Source: Lachnospiraceae bacterium UBA3273 (GTDB lineage Bacteria > Bacillota > Clostridia > Lachnospirales > Lachnospiraceae). From it: a stretch of DNA of 64,000 nt. Within the stretch, counting starts at the first letter, position 1. Each line of letters opens with the position of its first letter. The position numbers were made by a program, and so were the translations under genes. Shown one piece after another: positions 44,768 through 54,146 of this stretch. Below the pieces are notes generated by a model. That model ran no database searches. It was not told where the DNA came from and saw only the letters and a list, made by a program, of their open reading frames with translations. The stretch is from positions 112,620-176,619 of the forward strand of contig DEUB01000046.1 in the NCBI GenBank assembly GCA_002362385.1, written 5' to 3'.

Positions 44768-46174
44768 TCAACGGATTTTTCTTTCTGCCTTCAAAATCGC
44801 CCCCAGCGAAAACAGCGCTCCCGTAAACTCCGCCGCCGGAGCCGCCAGCCACACTCCCGTTATCCCCAGGAAGCGGGGCAGGATCAGAATTGCCCCCGTC
44901 AATAATACAAAGGTCCTGAAAAAAGATAAAAACGCAGACGCTTTTCCGTTGGATAAGGCCGTAAACATAGCCGATATAAAAATATTCAGTCCGCTGAATA
45001 AAAAACTGAAGGAAAAAATCTTCATCCCTTCTGCCGCCAGCTGATACACCGTTTTTGACTTCCCTGCAAACATTCCCACCAGCATTTCCGAGCCCAGAAA
45101 CGATAACAGAAAAACACCTATGGAAGCCGCCAAAACAAACCTCATGCACAAGCCGATGATCCCATAAAGGCGTTTTGAAGAATGACCGTCCGAATCATCA
45201 GGAGCGTTTTCTTTTTCGCTTATAAACATCCCATAATGATATCCTATGACCGGCGCCGTCCCCATGGAAAATCCGATATAAAGCCCGTGGAAAAGAAACT
45301 GCAGATAGTTCATGATCGTAATTGCCGCAACGCCGTCTTTCCCCGCCAGTCTCAACATGGATAAATTAAAAAGCAGAGTGGTAACTGCCGCCGAAAGCTG
45401 TCCCACCATTTCCGAGCTGCCGTTTATGCAGCTTTCCAAAAGAACCTCCTTTCTGAAAGGAGTTTTGCAAAAATAAAGAGTCCGCCATCCCTCCTTTATA
45501 TGTTTCTTCCGATTCATTCTCTCCGGCCTGAAGAAAATAAACCCTCCAATGACCGTAAAAGATACCCCAAGTCCGGTTCCCAAAGCAGCCCCCTTAATTC
45601 CCATATGACAAATAACAATGAAAACATAATCCAGAACAATATTCAGCACTCCCGAGCCCACAGATAAAACCGTGCCAAGGCCCGGATGCCCCGCCGTCAC
45701 AAACAGATTGGCAAATATGGTCTGGAGCATATAGGCCGGAAGAAAGAAAAGCAGAAGGCCCAGATAATCTTCTGCATAGGAATATAAAACTTCCTTTGCC
45801 CCAAGAAAGAAAAGTAGTTCCTTCATCCATGTAAATATTGCCCCGGCAAGTACCGTGCCGGAAACTGCGCCGGACAAAATGATCAACGTAAAATTCTCTT
45901 TTGCAAGCTGCCCGTATCCTTCTCCCATATTGCGGGAGATCACAGCGTTTCCTCCTGCTGCCAGCATGGTTCCAAGTCCCACCGTCAGACTGAGCACGGG
46001 GGTAACGATGTTAATTGCCGAAAGAGCATCCGTATTCACAAAACGGGCTACAAAAACCGTGTCCACAATGGTATACAATCCCTGAAACACCATCATTACC
46101 ATGGCAGGCAGAGCAAAAAGAAAAAGGCTGACTCCCCTAAAATTCTTTGCCAGCCTGTTGTTTTCCTTTTTCAT
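44768..46174 (-). CDS. MATE-family efflux transporter
   Basis: This 468-residue protein has 12 predicted helices and a MATE N-terminus (LPAMVMMVFQGLYTIVDTVFVARF). It is distinct in sequence from the MATE protein at 25753-27096. ATG 46174 is preferred because AGGAGG precedes it, and it overlaps the AraC-GNAT gene by 38 bp. The pairing suggests that the regulator controls this exporter. Confidence 0.9.
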   Translation of the reverse strand: MKKENNRLAKNFRGVSLFLFALPAMVMMVFQGLYTIVDTVFVARFVNTDALSAINIVTPVLSLTVGLGTMLAAGGNAVISRNMGEGYGQLAKENFTLIILSGAVSGTVLAGAIFTWMKELLFFLGAKEVLYSYAEDYLGLLLFFLPAYMLQTIFANLFVTAGHPGLGTVLSVGSGVLNIVLDYVFIVICHMGIKGAALGTGLGVSFTVIGGFIFFRPERMNRKKHIKEGWRTLYFCKTPFRKEVLLESCINGSSEMVGQLSAAVTTLLFNLSMLRLAGKDGVAAITIMNYLQFLFHGLYIGFSMGTAPVIGYHYGMFISEKENAPDDSDGHSSKRLYGIIGLCMRFVLAASIGVFLLSFLGSEMLVGMFAGKSKTVYQLAAEGMKIFSFSFLFSGLNIFISAMFTALSNGKASAFLSFFRTFVLLTGAILILPRFLGITGVWLAAPAAEFTGALFSLGAILKAERKIR

Positions 46175-47027
46175 CACAATCCTCCTCATTTACGGAGGAA
46201 AGCACAAATTTCTGGGTGGGATAACCGAATTCAAATAATAATTCTTTTTCCGCAAATCCCAGCTTCATCAAAGCCTTTCTGTGGCCGTTATCCGCTCTGT
46301 CCCCTTCCCTGTAGGTGGTGGTACAGATTTCCTGTCCCGGCAGGATTTCTTCCATGAGCTTATCAAGAAACAGCTTTGCCGCACTGCTGCCCCGGTATTG
46401 AGGATGGATACCAAAAAAGTCTATGCTTCCGGCTTCATAAGAAAATGCCATCACGCCCGCAGCCCTGTCCTTTAATCCCGGCCATAAAAGGATCAGCGCC
46501 CGTTTTTGTTTGATGCGCTCCTTCAAATCCTGCATATACTCTTTTTCATCCAAATGAGGATAGCCGTCTATGACCAGTCTTACCAGCTCCATCCATGCGG
46601 GAATATCCCCTTCTTCGGCAAACCGGATATCCGATTTTTTAATATCCGCATTCCCCGCAGTCTCCTGCAAAACATAACGCAGCTGCAACGGGTAAAATTC
46701 CTGTCTTTCCCGGAATTTTGCAGGCGGCAGCTTGTACATGTCCTTAAATGCCGCCGTAAAGGCCTGTCTGCTCTCATAACCGCAGGAAAGGGCAATATCC
46801 AGGATGGACTTTTCCGAAAACACCAGAAGCTTTGCCGCTTCCGTCAGCTGTCTCCTGAAAATATAGTCATGGATGGTCGTGCCCGTTACGGCTGTAAAAG
46901 TCCTGTGCAGGTGGTATTTGGAATAATGCATGGCACCTGCCACTGTATCAAGGTCCAGTTTTTCATCCAAATGCCTCTCAATATATGAAATGGTCCCCTT
47001 TATACTGCAGATACTTTGCCGGCTCAT
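46137..47027 (-). CDS. AraC-family regulator fused to a GNAT domain
   Basis: This 296-residue protein has an AraC/XylS DNA-binding domain at the N-terminus (residues about 8-108, with YSKYHLHRTFTAVTG and ALSCGYESRQAFTAAFK). A GNAT acetyltransferase-like domain (about 130-280, with IDFFGIHPQYRGSSAAKLF) takes the usual sensor place. ATG 47027 has GGAGAG upstream. It is divergent from blaI and co-transcribed with the MATE gene. Confidence 0.85.
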   Translation of the reverse strand: MSRQSICSIKGTISYIERHLDEKLDLDTVAGAMHYSKYHLHRTFTAVTGTTIHDYIFRRQLTEAAKLLVFSEKSILDIALSCGYESRQAFTAAFKDMYKLPPAKFRERQEFYPLQLRYVLQETAGNADIKKSDIRFAEEGDIPAWMELVRLVIDGYPHLDEKEYMQDLKERIKQKRALILLWPGLKDRAAGVMAFSYEAGSIDFFGIHPQYRGSSAAKLFLDKLMEEILPGQEICTTTYREGDRADNGHRKALMKLGFAEKELLFEFGYPTQKFVLSSVNEEDCDEKGKQQAGKEF

Positions 47028-47158
47028 TGTGCTCTCTCCTTTTTGATGGAATGATAACATGCTCTGAAAAAAGAGGTTTTATGATTCTTGCGGTGTTGAC
47101 CGCATTTCCTTCTTTTATCATAACACAAAACACACATTTCATAACGCGCCTTCCCGAA

Positions 47159-47206
47159 TTGACAATTTTACAGACAGACTCTATAATATTCTTATTACAT
47201 TTGTAA
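47159..47206 (+). promoter_or_regulatory. blaI-blaR1 promoter and BlaI operator
   Basis: TTGACA (47159-47164), a 17-bp spacer and TATAAT (47182-47187) form a consensus promoter. The operator TTACATTTGTAA (47195-47206), followed by GATTTT, covers the expected start site. It matches the known B. licheniformis BlaI operator (TATTACATATGTAAGATT) in all the conserved positions, so BlaI should repress its own promoter. Confidence 0.8.
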
Positions 47207-47226
47207 GATTTTGAGAGGTATTTCAC

Positions 47227-47625
47227 ATGAGCAAACATTTACCCCAAATATCCGAAGCCGAATTCGAAGTGATGAAGATCGTATGGAAACACGCGCCCAT
47301 CAGCACCAATGATATAACGGAAAAACTGTTAAAAACCACTTCCTGGAGCCCCAAGACCATACAGACTTTGATCAAACGCCTTGTAAACAAAGGTGCCCTC
47401 ACTTATGAGAAACAGAGCCGGGTATTTGTTTATACCCCTCTTGTCAGGGAGGACGAATATATCGGTCAGGAAAGCAATTCCTTTCTGGCGCGTTTTTATA
47501 ACGGGAACATCGCCTCCATGGTTTCTTCCTATATCGAAAACGACAGGCTGTCGGAGGAGGAGATCGAAGCCTTGCGTTCCCTTCTTTCCAAAAGTTCCCA
47601 AAAAGGAGACAATCCCCATGGCTGA
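47227..47625 (+). CDS. blaI: BlaI/MecI-family transcriptional repressor
   Basis: This 132-residue winged-helix repressor has the family N-terminus (SEAEFEVMKIVWKHAPIS) with recognition helix around TSWSPKTIQTLIKRLVNKG. A C-terminal dimer helix carries the region normally cleaved when BlaR1 is activated. It is followed by blaR1 with an 8-bp overlap (ATGGCTGA), and its operator lies 20 bp upstream. No beta-lactamase gene is adjacent. Confidence 0.92.
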   Translation: MSKHLPQISEAEFEVMKIVWKHAPISTNDITEKLLKTTSWSPKTIQTLIKRLVNKGALTYEKQSRVFVYTPLVREDEYIGQESNSFLARFYNGNIASMVSSYIENDRLSEEEIEALRSLLSKSSQKGDNPHG

Positions 47626-49432
47626 TTTTATGATACGCTTCCTTCTGTGCAACATGATCGTCATCGGCATGACCGGACTTCTTTTCATTCTCAGGCTCTT
47701 ATTAAAAAACTGCCTTTCTCCCCGTCTGCAGTACAATTTGTGGCTGATACTGCTGGGACTTTTAGCCGTTCCCTTTATCCCTTTACGTCCCCTTTCATTT
47801 TCCCGTATATTTTTATGGCTGAAGAACTTAAGCTTCTCTCCTTCCTTTCCCGCCACGGGAATCGTTAAAACGTACTCCGATGGCGTTGCGGCAGATAGGG
47901 GCTTTATCAATGACCTTGCCCTTTCTGTAGACGCAAAAACATCCTCCGCTGCCGGACTGGTGCTGTTTGGAATATGGATCCTGGGGATCCTTGTCATGAT
48001 GATACTGACAGTAAGATCCGCCCTGTATCTGCGCATGCTCAAAAAATCCGCCCTTCCCCTCCAGAATCCGGATGTTTACAACCTATACGGACAATGCCTG
48101 AAGGAGGCGGGTATCAGAAAACCCATTCCCGTTTACAGTACCGCATTTTTAAAGTCTCCCGTTATGACGGGGCTTTTTGATCCCTGTGTCTTCCTGCCGA
48201 TCTCCCTGATCTCAGACTGTACCGGATCCGAACTGCGCTACATACTCCTGCATGAATTGCAGCACTACAAATACAAGGACGCCTTTGCCAACCTTTTTAT
48301 GAACCTTGCCGGAATCTTTTACTGGTTCAATCCCGTTATCCGGCCTGCCTTAAAGGAAATGCGTGGCGACAGGGAGCTTGCCTGCGACGCCTCCGTTTTG
48401 AAACTGCTCAAGGAAGAAGAATATGCCGATTACGGAAATACACTGATCAGCTTTGCCGAAAAGCTTTCCCCGCTCCCCTTTACATCGGGACTTGGAGAAA
48501 GCAGAAAGCAGATAAAACGGCGCATAATCAATATCGCCTCTTATGAAAGACCCACATCTCTTAAAAAACTGAAAAGCAGGACTGCATTTACCCTGGTCCT
48601 TATCCTTCTTTTGGGCCTCTCTCCGGCATTGTCAACATATGGAGCGCAAAAGGATCTCTATTTTGGGAAGGACTTTTCCGGAAATATTACCTATGTGGAC
48701 CTTTCTTCCTATTTCGGGGAATACGAAGGGAGCTTTGTTCTATATGATCTGGAAAATGACGCCTTTTCCATATATGATATGGAGCATGCCGCCTTACGGG
48801 TCTCTCCGGATTCCACCTACAAGATATATGATGCTTTATTCGGATTGGAGGAAGGCATCATTACACCGGGAGACTCCTTCATCCCATGGAACGGAGAAAC
48901 CTATCCCTTTGAAGCATGGAATTCTGACCAGACCTTGGAGTCTGCAATGCGCTCCTCTGTGAACTGGTATTTTCAAGCCCTTGACGAACGGCTTACAAAC
49001 TCTCTCGTTTACCGCTATATTCATAAGATCGGATACGGCAACGAAAATATAAGAGGCGGCTTTCCCTCCTACTGGATGGAATCCTCCTTAAAGATCTCCC
49101 CCATAGAACAGGTTGAACTCTTAATAAAGCTGCAGAACAACGGCTTCGGATTTTCTCCCGAAAATATCCGTGCCGTAAAGGATTCCATATGCATCGCCTC
49201 CCTTGAAGCCGGAAAACTCTACGGAAAGACCGGTACCGGCCGCGTGGATGAAAAGGATGTGAACGGATGGTTTATAGGCTATATCGAGACTGCGGACAAT
49301 ACCTGGTTTTTTGCCGCCAATATCGGATCCCATAAAGACGCCAACGGGAGCAATGCCGCCGGGATAACCCTGTCCGTCTTATCGGATATGGGCATCTGGA
49401 AAGACAAACAATCTTTACCGGTTCATGACTGA
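47618..49432 (+). CDS. blaR1: BlaR1/MecR1-type sensor-transducer
   Basis: This 604-residue protein has four membrane helices around the N-terminal half and the M56 zinc-protease motif HELQH (H212-H216). An extracellular penicillin-binding domain of class D type carries S399-T-Y-K402, SVN and the K537-T-G triad. Beta-lactam acylation would trigger cleavage of BlaI. ATG 47618 has AAAAGGAG upstream; the longer frame overlapping blaI is rejected. Confidence 0.92.
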   Translation: MADFMIRFLLCNMIVIGMTGLLFILRLLLKNCLSPRLQYNLWLILLGLLAVPFIPLRPLSFSRIFLWLKNLSFSPSFPATGIVKTYSDGVAADRGFINDLALSVDAKTSSAAGLVLFGIWILGILVMMILTVRSALYLRMLKKSALPLQNPDVYNLYGQCLKEAGIRKPIPVYSTAFLKSPVMTGLFDPCVFLPISLISDCTGSELRYILLHELQHYKYKDAFANLFMNLAGIFYWFNPVIRPALKEMRGDRELACDASVLKLLKEEEYADYGNTLISFAEKLSPLPFTSGLGESRKQIKRRIINIASYERPTSLKKLKSRTAFTLVLILLLGLSPALSTYGAQKDLYFGKDFSGNITYVDLSSYFGEYEGSFVLYDLENDAFSIYDMEHAALRVSPDSTYKIYDALFGLEEGIITPGDSFIPWNGETYPFEAWNSDQTLESAMRSSVNWYFQALDERLTNSLVYRYIHKIGYGNENIRGGFPSYWMESSLKISPIEQVELLIKLQNNGFGFSPENIRAVKDSICIASLEAGKLYGKTGTGRVDEKDVNGWFIGYIETADNTWFFAANIGSHKDANGSNAAGITLSVLSDMGIWKDKQSLPVHD

Positions 49433-52400
49433 ATTTCCCGGGTTTTGCTGATACGGTACTGATAATCGGGAATATCTTCCAACCCTCCATACAGGATCTT
49501 ATTGCCAAGATACCGAAAGCTGCCGTCCTCTGCAAACCGCACCGTAAGCTCGTGGGTTATGACCGCATCGTCATAAAAGACCATATCACATACCGCATCT
49601 ACCGTTAAGGTAAGGGTCCCGTCTTCATTTTTCTTGACACCGACGACCTGTGGCACAGAGGTCCCAAAAAAGGTGGGCGCATAGTTAGAGCACCCTAACC
49701 CCGCCCATTCATAGGTCCCGTCCTCTTCATGAAAGGCCGCATATTTTTGGAGCTGTTCTGCCGTTACGGGAAGATATTCCATGATCAGGCTTTCAAACTC
49801 TTCCCGGGGTATCCTTAAGGAAGCGCTCTCACAATAAAACCTTTCTCCATATTTCATTCCATACAGATATTCATAGATCCCGCTGTAGTCCAAATCTTCC
49901 ATGTGCTCTTCATCCCAGTCGGAACATAAAAGATTATTGCCCTGATAGCCGATCCCGCCAAGGCACTGCCAAGACAAGCTCCTCCATTCTTCGGGCATGG
50001 GGCTGATCTTTATCAGACAGGCCCCATCCACAATCTCAGTGACCTCCGGCGGTTCGGGCACGCATACTTCATAACCGAACCACCCTTTATCCGTATAGCT
50101 CCATTCCCTGATCCGGTGGCAGGAAATATCGCACAGCCGGAATTCATTCCTTTCATCCCACATTCCTTTTGTGCTTAAAATATACATTTCCTCCCCGTCA
50201 AAAATGTATTTATTCCTTCCGATCCCTCCGTCGGAGCAGACCCTGTACGCCACTATGGAACCGCTTTTGCCATTTAAGCATCTTTTTAAGAATCTATCCA
50301 TCCTCCGGTAATTCCCCATGTCGGAGTAAAGCACCGGAACGCTTACCGGCCGCCCCGTCTCTACGATCCTTCCCTGCATTTCAAAAAGCGTTTCATCCGA
50401 AAGGGCAGCATTGGTTGACTGTCCCTTATCCGCCCTGACGTAAATATCCGCAACAAGCTCCATGGCTCTTTTACAGTCCGCTTCCGCTTCCTTTTTTTCC
50501 CGGCTGTTTACGGGAAGGTCATAACCCTTTTCCCATGCTTCCATATCACGGTCCGTTGTTTCTGTTACTGTGGAAACACGGGAATCCATCATTTCCGCCA
50601 CAACCGGAATGTCCATTTCCTTTTTCTCTATGGAATTGGAAAGATATCTGAATGTTCCGTCCACAAATGGCTTTACAACGATCCTGTTGGTAAAAGCGCA
50701 GTCCGAATTATAATCGGGCCATACGCCGTCCACCGTAAGGGTAATGGTCCCGTCCTTATTTTCTTTATAATCCACCACTTCCCCAAAGGGCGGATAAGGA
50801 CTTGCAAATATCATTTCATAAGGGTAACTGTCGGTTTTTTCATTGTATCCGCACCGCTTTCTCAGCTTTTCTATGGATACCGGGAAATAGGCCGTCATAA
50901 TCTCCTCATATAATCCGGCGGGAATTTCCCGGTCCGCCGTTCTGAAAACCTTTCCGGTATGGATCCGGTAAATATCCTCAAACATGCAGGGCATTAAAAT
51001 ATCCTCCACATTATCGGCGTCCCAGTTTGTTACAAGCATGTTGTAGTTTACATAACTCAATCCCGTTATGTATTTTTTTGTCAATTCCCTGCATCGGTCA
51101 GACAGGGGTTTTATCCGCCAGTACTGCCGCAGAGTGGAATGGGGGATCAGTTCTTCATAGGCATAAATGAAATATCCCTTTTGCGTTAATTTGATCTCTT
51201 CCACATCGCTTACCAGAGTACTTCTGATCCCGGGTTCCCCTCCTTCTTTAAAACCGATCCCCACATAATAAGTCTGCAGCCTGCCTTTTCTGTAAATAAA
51301 AGTAAACGCGCCGATCCCTCCGTCATAATTTACATCAAATATGGTAAACATGGCGTCACGCTTTTGCAGATAGGCAGAATAAAAATCCTCTATCCCTTCC
51401 GGATTTTCCATGTTACAGTTTTCTGCCACACTGATATAGCCTGCCCGGCCGAGAAGGGCAGCCGCTTCCTGACACTCTTTGTCCGTAAAATTATTGATAC
51501 CGCCGAATTCTGAAGCGTCTGCGGTTTCCTTATCCTGATAAACTTCCCATACCGTGCCTGCCGCCTCCATGGCCTGATCCTGCAGCTGTTTCTTTTCTTC
51601 CTCCGTTAACAGGCATTCCTTTGCACCCTCTCCCGGACTTTCTTTCAGCTCCCCGTTTGCAGTCCCTTCACGTGTTCCGTTTGCACCGGTCCCGCTTTCT
51701 TTATCTCCATACAGCCGTTTCCATTCCTCCTCCGTCAGGCGGGGCGTATGCCAGGTTTCCTCATAATTATTTTCGGAAGGGATCACTCTGTTTGATACAT
51801 ATTGTACGCTTCCGTCCTCCATAGGCCGGACTACAACCTCATGGGCGTAGACTTTTGATATCCCCTCATAAGGAAATACGACGTTGGCGGTAAGGGTCAC
51901 TGTCCCGTCTTCGTTTTCCTCATATCCCACCACCTCCGGATAGGGATATTCAAAATATTCGGTTTCATAAAATCCCCTGGGTTTATATTCATAGGTTTCA
52001 TTCTCCGAATCATAAACCGTTTTGGAGCGCAGCTTTTCTTTGTCTATATTAAAATAAGCCATAATGACCTGCTCAAATTCATTTTGGGGGATCTGATAAA
52101 CCGCCCCGGTTCCCAGATCATCATCCATTGTATAGGGCACGTTTTTCCCCTTAACCTTTTCATAAAAAAGATCGTAAAGGTCGTAAAAATCCAGATTTCC
52201 AAAATCCTCCTCGCTCCAATCCTCCAAAAACAGATTGTTCTTTTTATAACCCACAGGAAGCAGATACCGACGGTTTAATTCCCTGCATTTTTCGTCTAAA
52301 GGCTGTACCCTGAATGCAGCATGTTCCTCCCCCTCGCTCAGCGTCAATACATACTGCTCCTCTGAAAAGTAAACGCCTGAAAACATAAAATATCCCTCTT

Positions 52401-52986
52401 TTGTGTACTCCCAGGAGTCCGCAGTATAACTGCCTTCAAAGACCTTTTTCATTTCCCCGTTTTCATAGCGGTAACAGCTTTTGACCACATCCACCTCTCC
52501 GTCCTTTGTCCGGAAATCATACCATGAAAATCCGCCGGAATCATTTACTTCTATGACGGTAAGCTCCCCTTCTTCCTTTTTTCCCGCCTTCTCGCAAAAC
52601 CCGATTACCCGCCATGGCTCAGTCATATCGATCTGGTTTTTATGATCGACAGCCGTATAGCCCTTCTCCCCCAGCCGGTTTACAATGCTGCGGACTGTTT
52701 CCGGGTCATCCGGCTTATTTTCTGCTGCCGCTTTTTCATAAAGGTCCCCGCAAAGCTTTAAGACTTCATAGGGCACATCCCGATCGTCCGAAGCAGATGG
52801 GGTCTCATGCTCTCCTTCCAAAATCTGCCCGCTGTTTTCGCTCTCGCTGTTCTTTCCATCTTCCCCGGACAGACTGCTGCAGCCGGAAAGGACCAGCATA
52901 AAGATCAGACTGACTGCCGGAATGATCCCTTTATGGAAGCGGCAAAAAAATGTGAAGATTTTTAGCATAGTTTTTTCTATTTCCAT
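49423..52986 (-). CDS. Large lipoprotein with three divergent tandem repeats, BlaI-controlled
   Basis: This 1187-residue protein has a signal peptide with lipobox LSGC near residue 37. Three modules of about 300-370 residues follow, each ending with a beta-rich block: NEDGTVTLT..VVVRPMEDGSVQYVSN, NKDGTITLT..IVVKPFVDGTFRYLSN and NEDGTLTLT..LTVRFAEDGSFRYLGN. Each also has an FxxxIMxYxxxxxExL helix and a GY..NNLL..DW motif. It has no enzyme motif I recognise. ATG 52986 with AAAGGAG precedes the signal peptide. Its end overlaps the blaR1 end by 10 bp. Two BlaI-type operators stand upstream. Confidence 0.75.
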   Translation of the reverse strand: MEIEKTMLKIFTFFCRFHKGIIPAVSLIFMLVLSGCSSLSGEDGKNSESENSGQILEGEHETPSASDDRDVPYEVLKLCGDLYEKAAAENKPDDPETVRSIVNRLGEKGYTAVDHKNQIDMTEPWRVIGFCEKAGKKEEGELTVIEVNDSGGFSWYDFRTKDGEVDVVKSCYRYENGEMKKVFEGSYTADSWEYTKEGYFMFSGVYFSEEQYVLTLSEGEEHAAFRVQPLDEKCRELNRRYLLPVGYKKNNLFLEDWSEEDFGNLDFYDLYDLFYEKVKGKNVPYTMDDDLGTGAVYQIPQNEFEQVIMAYFNIDKEKLRSKTVYDSENETYEYKPRGFYETEYFEYPYPEVVGYEENEDGTVTLTANVVFPYEGISKVYAHEVVVRPMEDGSVQYVSNRVIPSENNYEETWHTPRLTEEEWKRLYGDKESGTGANGTREGTANGELKESPGEGAKECLLTEEEKKQLQDQAMEAAGTVWEVYQDKETADASEFGGINNFTDKECQEAAALLGRAGYISVAENCNMENPEGIEDFYSAYLQKRDAMFTIFDVNYDGGIGAFTFIYRKGRLQTYYVGIGFKEGGEPGIRSTLVSDVEEIKLTQKGYFIYAYEELIPHSTLRQYWRIKPLSDRCRELTKKYITGLSYVNYNMLVTNWDADNVEDILMPCMFEDIYRIHTGKVFRTADREIPAGLYEEIMTAYFPVSIEKLRKRCGYNEKTDSYPYEMIFASPYPPFGEVVDYKENKDGTITLTVDGVWPDYNSDCAFTNRIVVKPFVDGTFRYLSNSIEKKEMDIPVVAEMMDSRVSTVTETTDRDMEAWEKGYDLPVNSREKKEAEADCKRAMELVADIYVRADKGQSTNAALSDETLFEMQGRIVETGRPVSVPVLYSDMGNYRRMDRFLKRCLNGKSGSIVAYRVCSDGGIGRNKYIFDGEEMYILSTKGMWDERNEFRLCDISCHRIREWSYTDKGWFGYEVCVPEPPEVTEIVDGACLIKISPMPEEWRSLSWQCLGGIGYQGNNLLCSDWDEEHMEDLDYSGIYEYLYGMKYGERFYCESASLRIPREEFESLIMEYLPVTAEQLQKYAAFHEEDGTYEWAGLGCSNYAPTFFGTSVPQVVGVKKNEDGTLTLTVDAVCDMVFYDDAVITHELTVRFAEDGSFRYLGNKILYGGLEDIPDYQYRISKTREIQS

Positions 52987-53004
52987 GAATGACAGCTCCT
53001 TTCT

Positions 53005-53124
53005 GCTCTTTGCCTGCTTGTTTATGGACAGTTTTATCATAAACGGCTTTGTCTTGATCGGTTTTGCCGCGGCCTGCTTTGTCCTGATTTGTTCTTCCGC
53101 AACCGGCTTAATTCTGACCGGCTT
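53005..53124 (-). repeat. Degenerate 30-bp tandem repeats before the lipoprotein gene
   Basis: Four 30-bp units (core AAACCGATCAAGACAAAGCC) lie between the promoter and the lipoprotein start. They stay open in the lipoprotein's frame as ten-residue units of the form (x)IKTKPxxxK. The signal peptide and ribosome site begin after them, so they are probably untranslated. Confidence 0.65.
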
Positions 53125-53175
53125 TTCCCTCTTGTCATTTATCATTTGTTTACTCCTGCTTTACACCTTTAAATA

Positions 53176-53187
53176 TTACACTTGTAA
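53176..53187. promoter_or_regulatory. BlaI-type operator (proximal)
   Basis: TTACACTTGTAA followed by GATTT is a perfect TTACA-NN-TGTAA palindrome in the 5'-UTR of the lipoprotein gene, matching the blaI operator at 47195-47206. Confidence 0.7.
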
Positions 53188-53303
53188 GATTTATGGACAA
53201 AAAAATATATTTATCCGATTTACACAATATGTTTGTGCCGCAAAGCAACAAAATAATTATGGAACAACGCCCCCTTTTATAAATGTGCCGCTTTCTAATA
53301 TTA

Positions 53304-53332
53304 ATATTACATCTGTAAGACTTAAAAGTCAA
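53304..53332 (-). promoter_or_regulatory. Lipoprotein promoter with embedded BlaI operator
   Basis: On the minus strand TTGACT (53327-53332), a 17-bp spacer and TAATAT (53304-53309) form the promoter. The operator TTACATCTGTAA (53307-53318) covers the -10 box and the adjoining spacer, a position that would block RNA polymerase. Confidence 0.75.
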
Positions 53333-53371
53333 CAGCCTTATGATTTTCCTTTCTTATAAAACAACCTTAGA

Positions 53372-54082
53372 TCATCTGAAAGTTAATCCATTTTCCGGAC
53401 TTCTGCCGCAGAATAGAAATAATCTTCCCAGCATTTTTGAAACATAATAAGCAATAAGTACCCATAACTCCATCATTGCCATATATTCTGTAAAGATTAA
53501 GGCTGCACTCTTATCGTAAGCAAGAAATGCAAACTCCACTTTGAGGAACATATAGGATAAAATATCCGCCTGATAGAAACAGATTGCTCCATATACAGCG
53601 ATCAAAACAGCTATCAACCGGAGGATCCATAGAAAGACCACAGATTTTTTTCTTACAAAATGTTTGTTAAATATACCGGTTACCATGCCAAGATGAAGTC
53701 CAAGATGAACGCTCATCAATACAAATCCCCAATAGGAACCTGCGAGATGCATTATTCTTGCCGTCGCCATCCCGCCATTTATCGGAAGTGCGGAAAATAC
53801 ATGGCGGGACATGACAATACCACTGTAAGCGAGTGCAAACATTGTTGCAAGAACAGCAATGTTGACCGCTGTCCGGAAAATGCGCAAAGGCTTATATTTT
53901 CCCTTGAATAAACTCCCATACCACCGTATATTTAAAAGATTGTGTGTCAGAAATAATACAAGCATTCCGGCACCGATCCACTCATGAAGCTTTTCCCCTG
54001 TGATCTGATATGTCATCAGCATGAGCAGAAACACCGTCATCAAAAGGTCAATGAACATTTTCACTTTCAACTTTGCTTTCAT
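53372..54082 (-). CDS. DUF4405-domain membrane protein
   Basis: This 236-residue protein has about six membrane helices. It has a DUF4405-like core with paired His (HEWIGAGMLVLFLTHNLLN and MHLAGSYWGFVLMSVHLGLHLG) suited to heme or quinone binding, as in cytochrome-b-like proteins of flavin-based electron transfer. It lies 64 bp after a flavodoxin-like gene, a pairing common in related clostridia. ATG 54082 has GGGAGG upstream. Confidence 0.8.
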   Translation of the reverse strand: MKAKLKVKMFIDLLMTVFLLMLMTYQITGEKLHEWIGAGMLVLFLTHNLLNIRWYGSLFKGKYKPLRIFRTAVNIAVLATMFALAYSGIVMSRHVFSALPINGGMATARIMHLAGSYWGFVLMSVHLGLHLGMVTGIFNKHFVRKKSVVFLWILRLIAVLIAVYGAICFYQADILSYMFLKVEFAFLAYDKSAALIFTEYMAMMELWVLIAYYVSKMLGRLFLFCGRSPENGLTFR

Positions 54083-54146
54083 GCCGTTTTCCTCCCTGCT
54101 ATGAACAGAACATCCAGGCAAAATAGTCTGACGCCCTGCCAACCGT

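Noticed and set aside
52987..53145. Extended N-terminus of the large lipoprotein with KP-rich ten-residue repeats
   Set aside because: The signal peptide with its own AAAGGAG site starts after it. It is kept only as a repeat observation.
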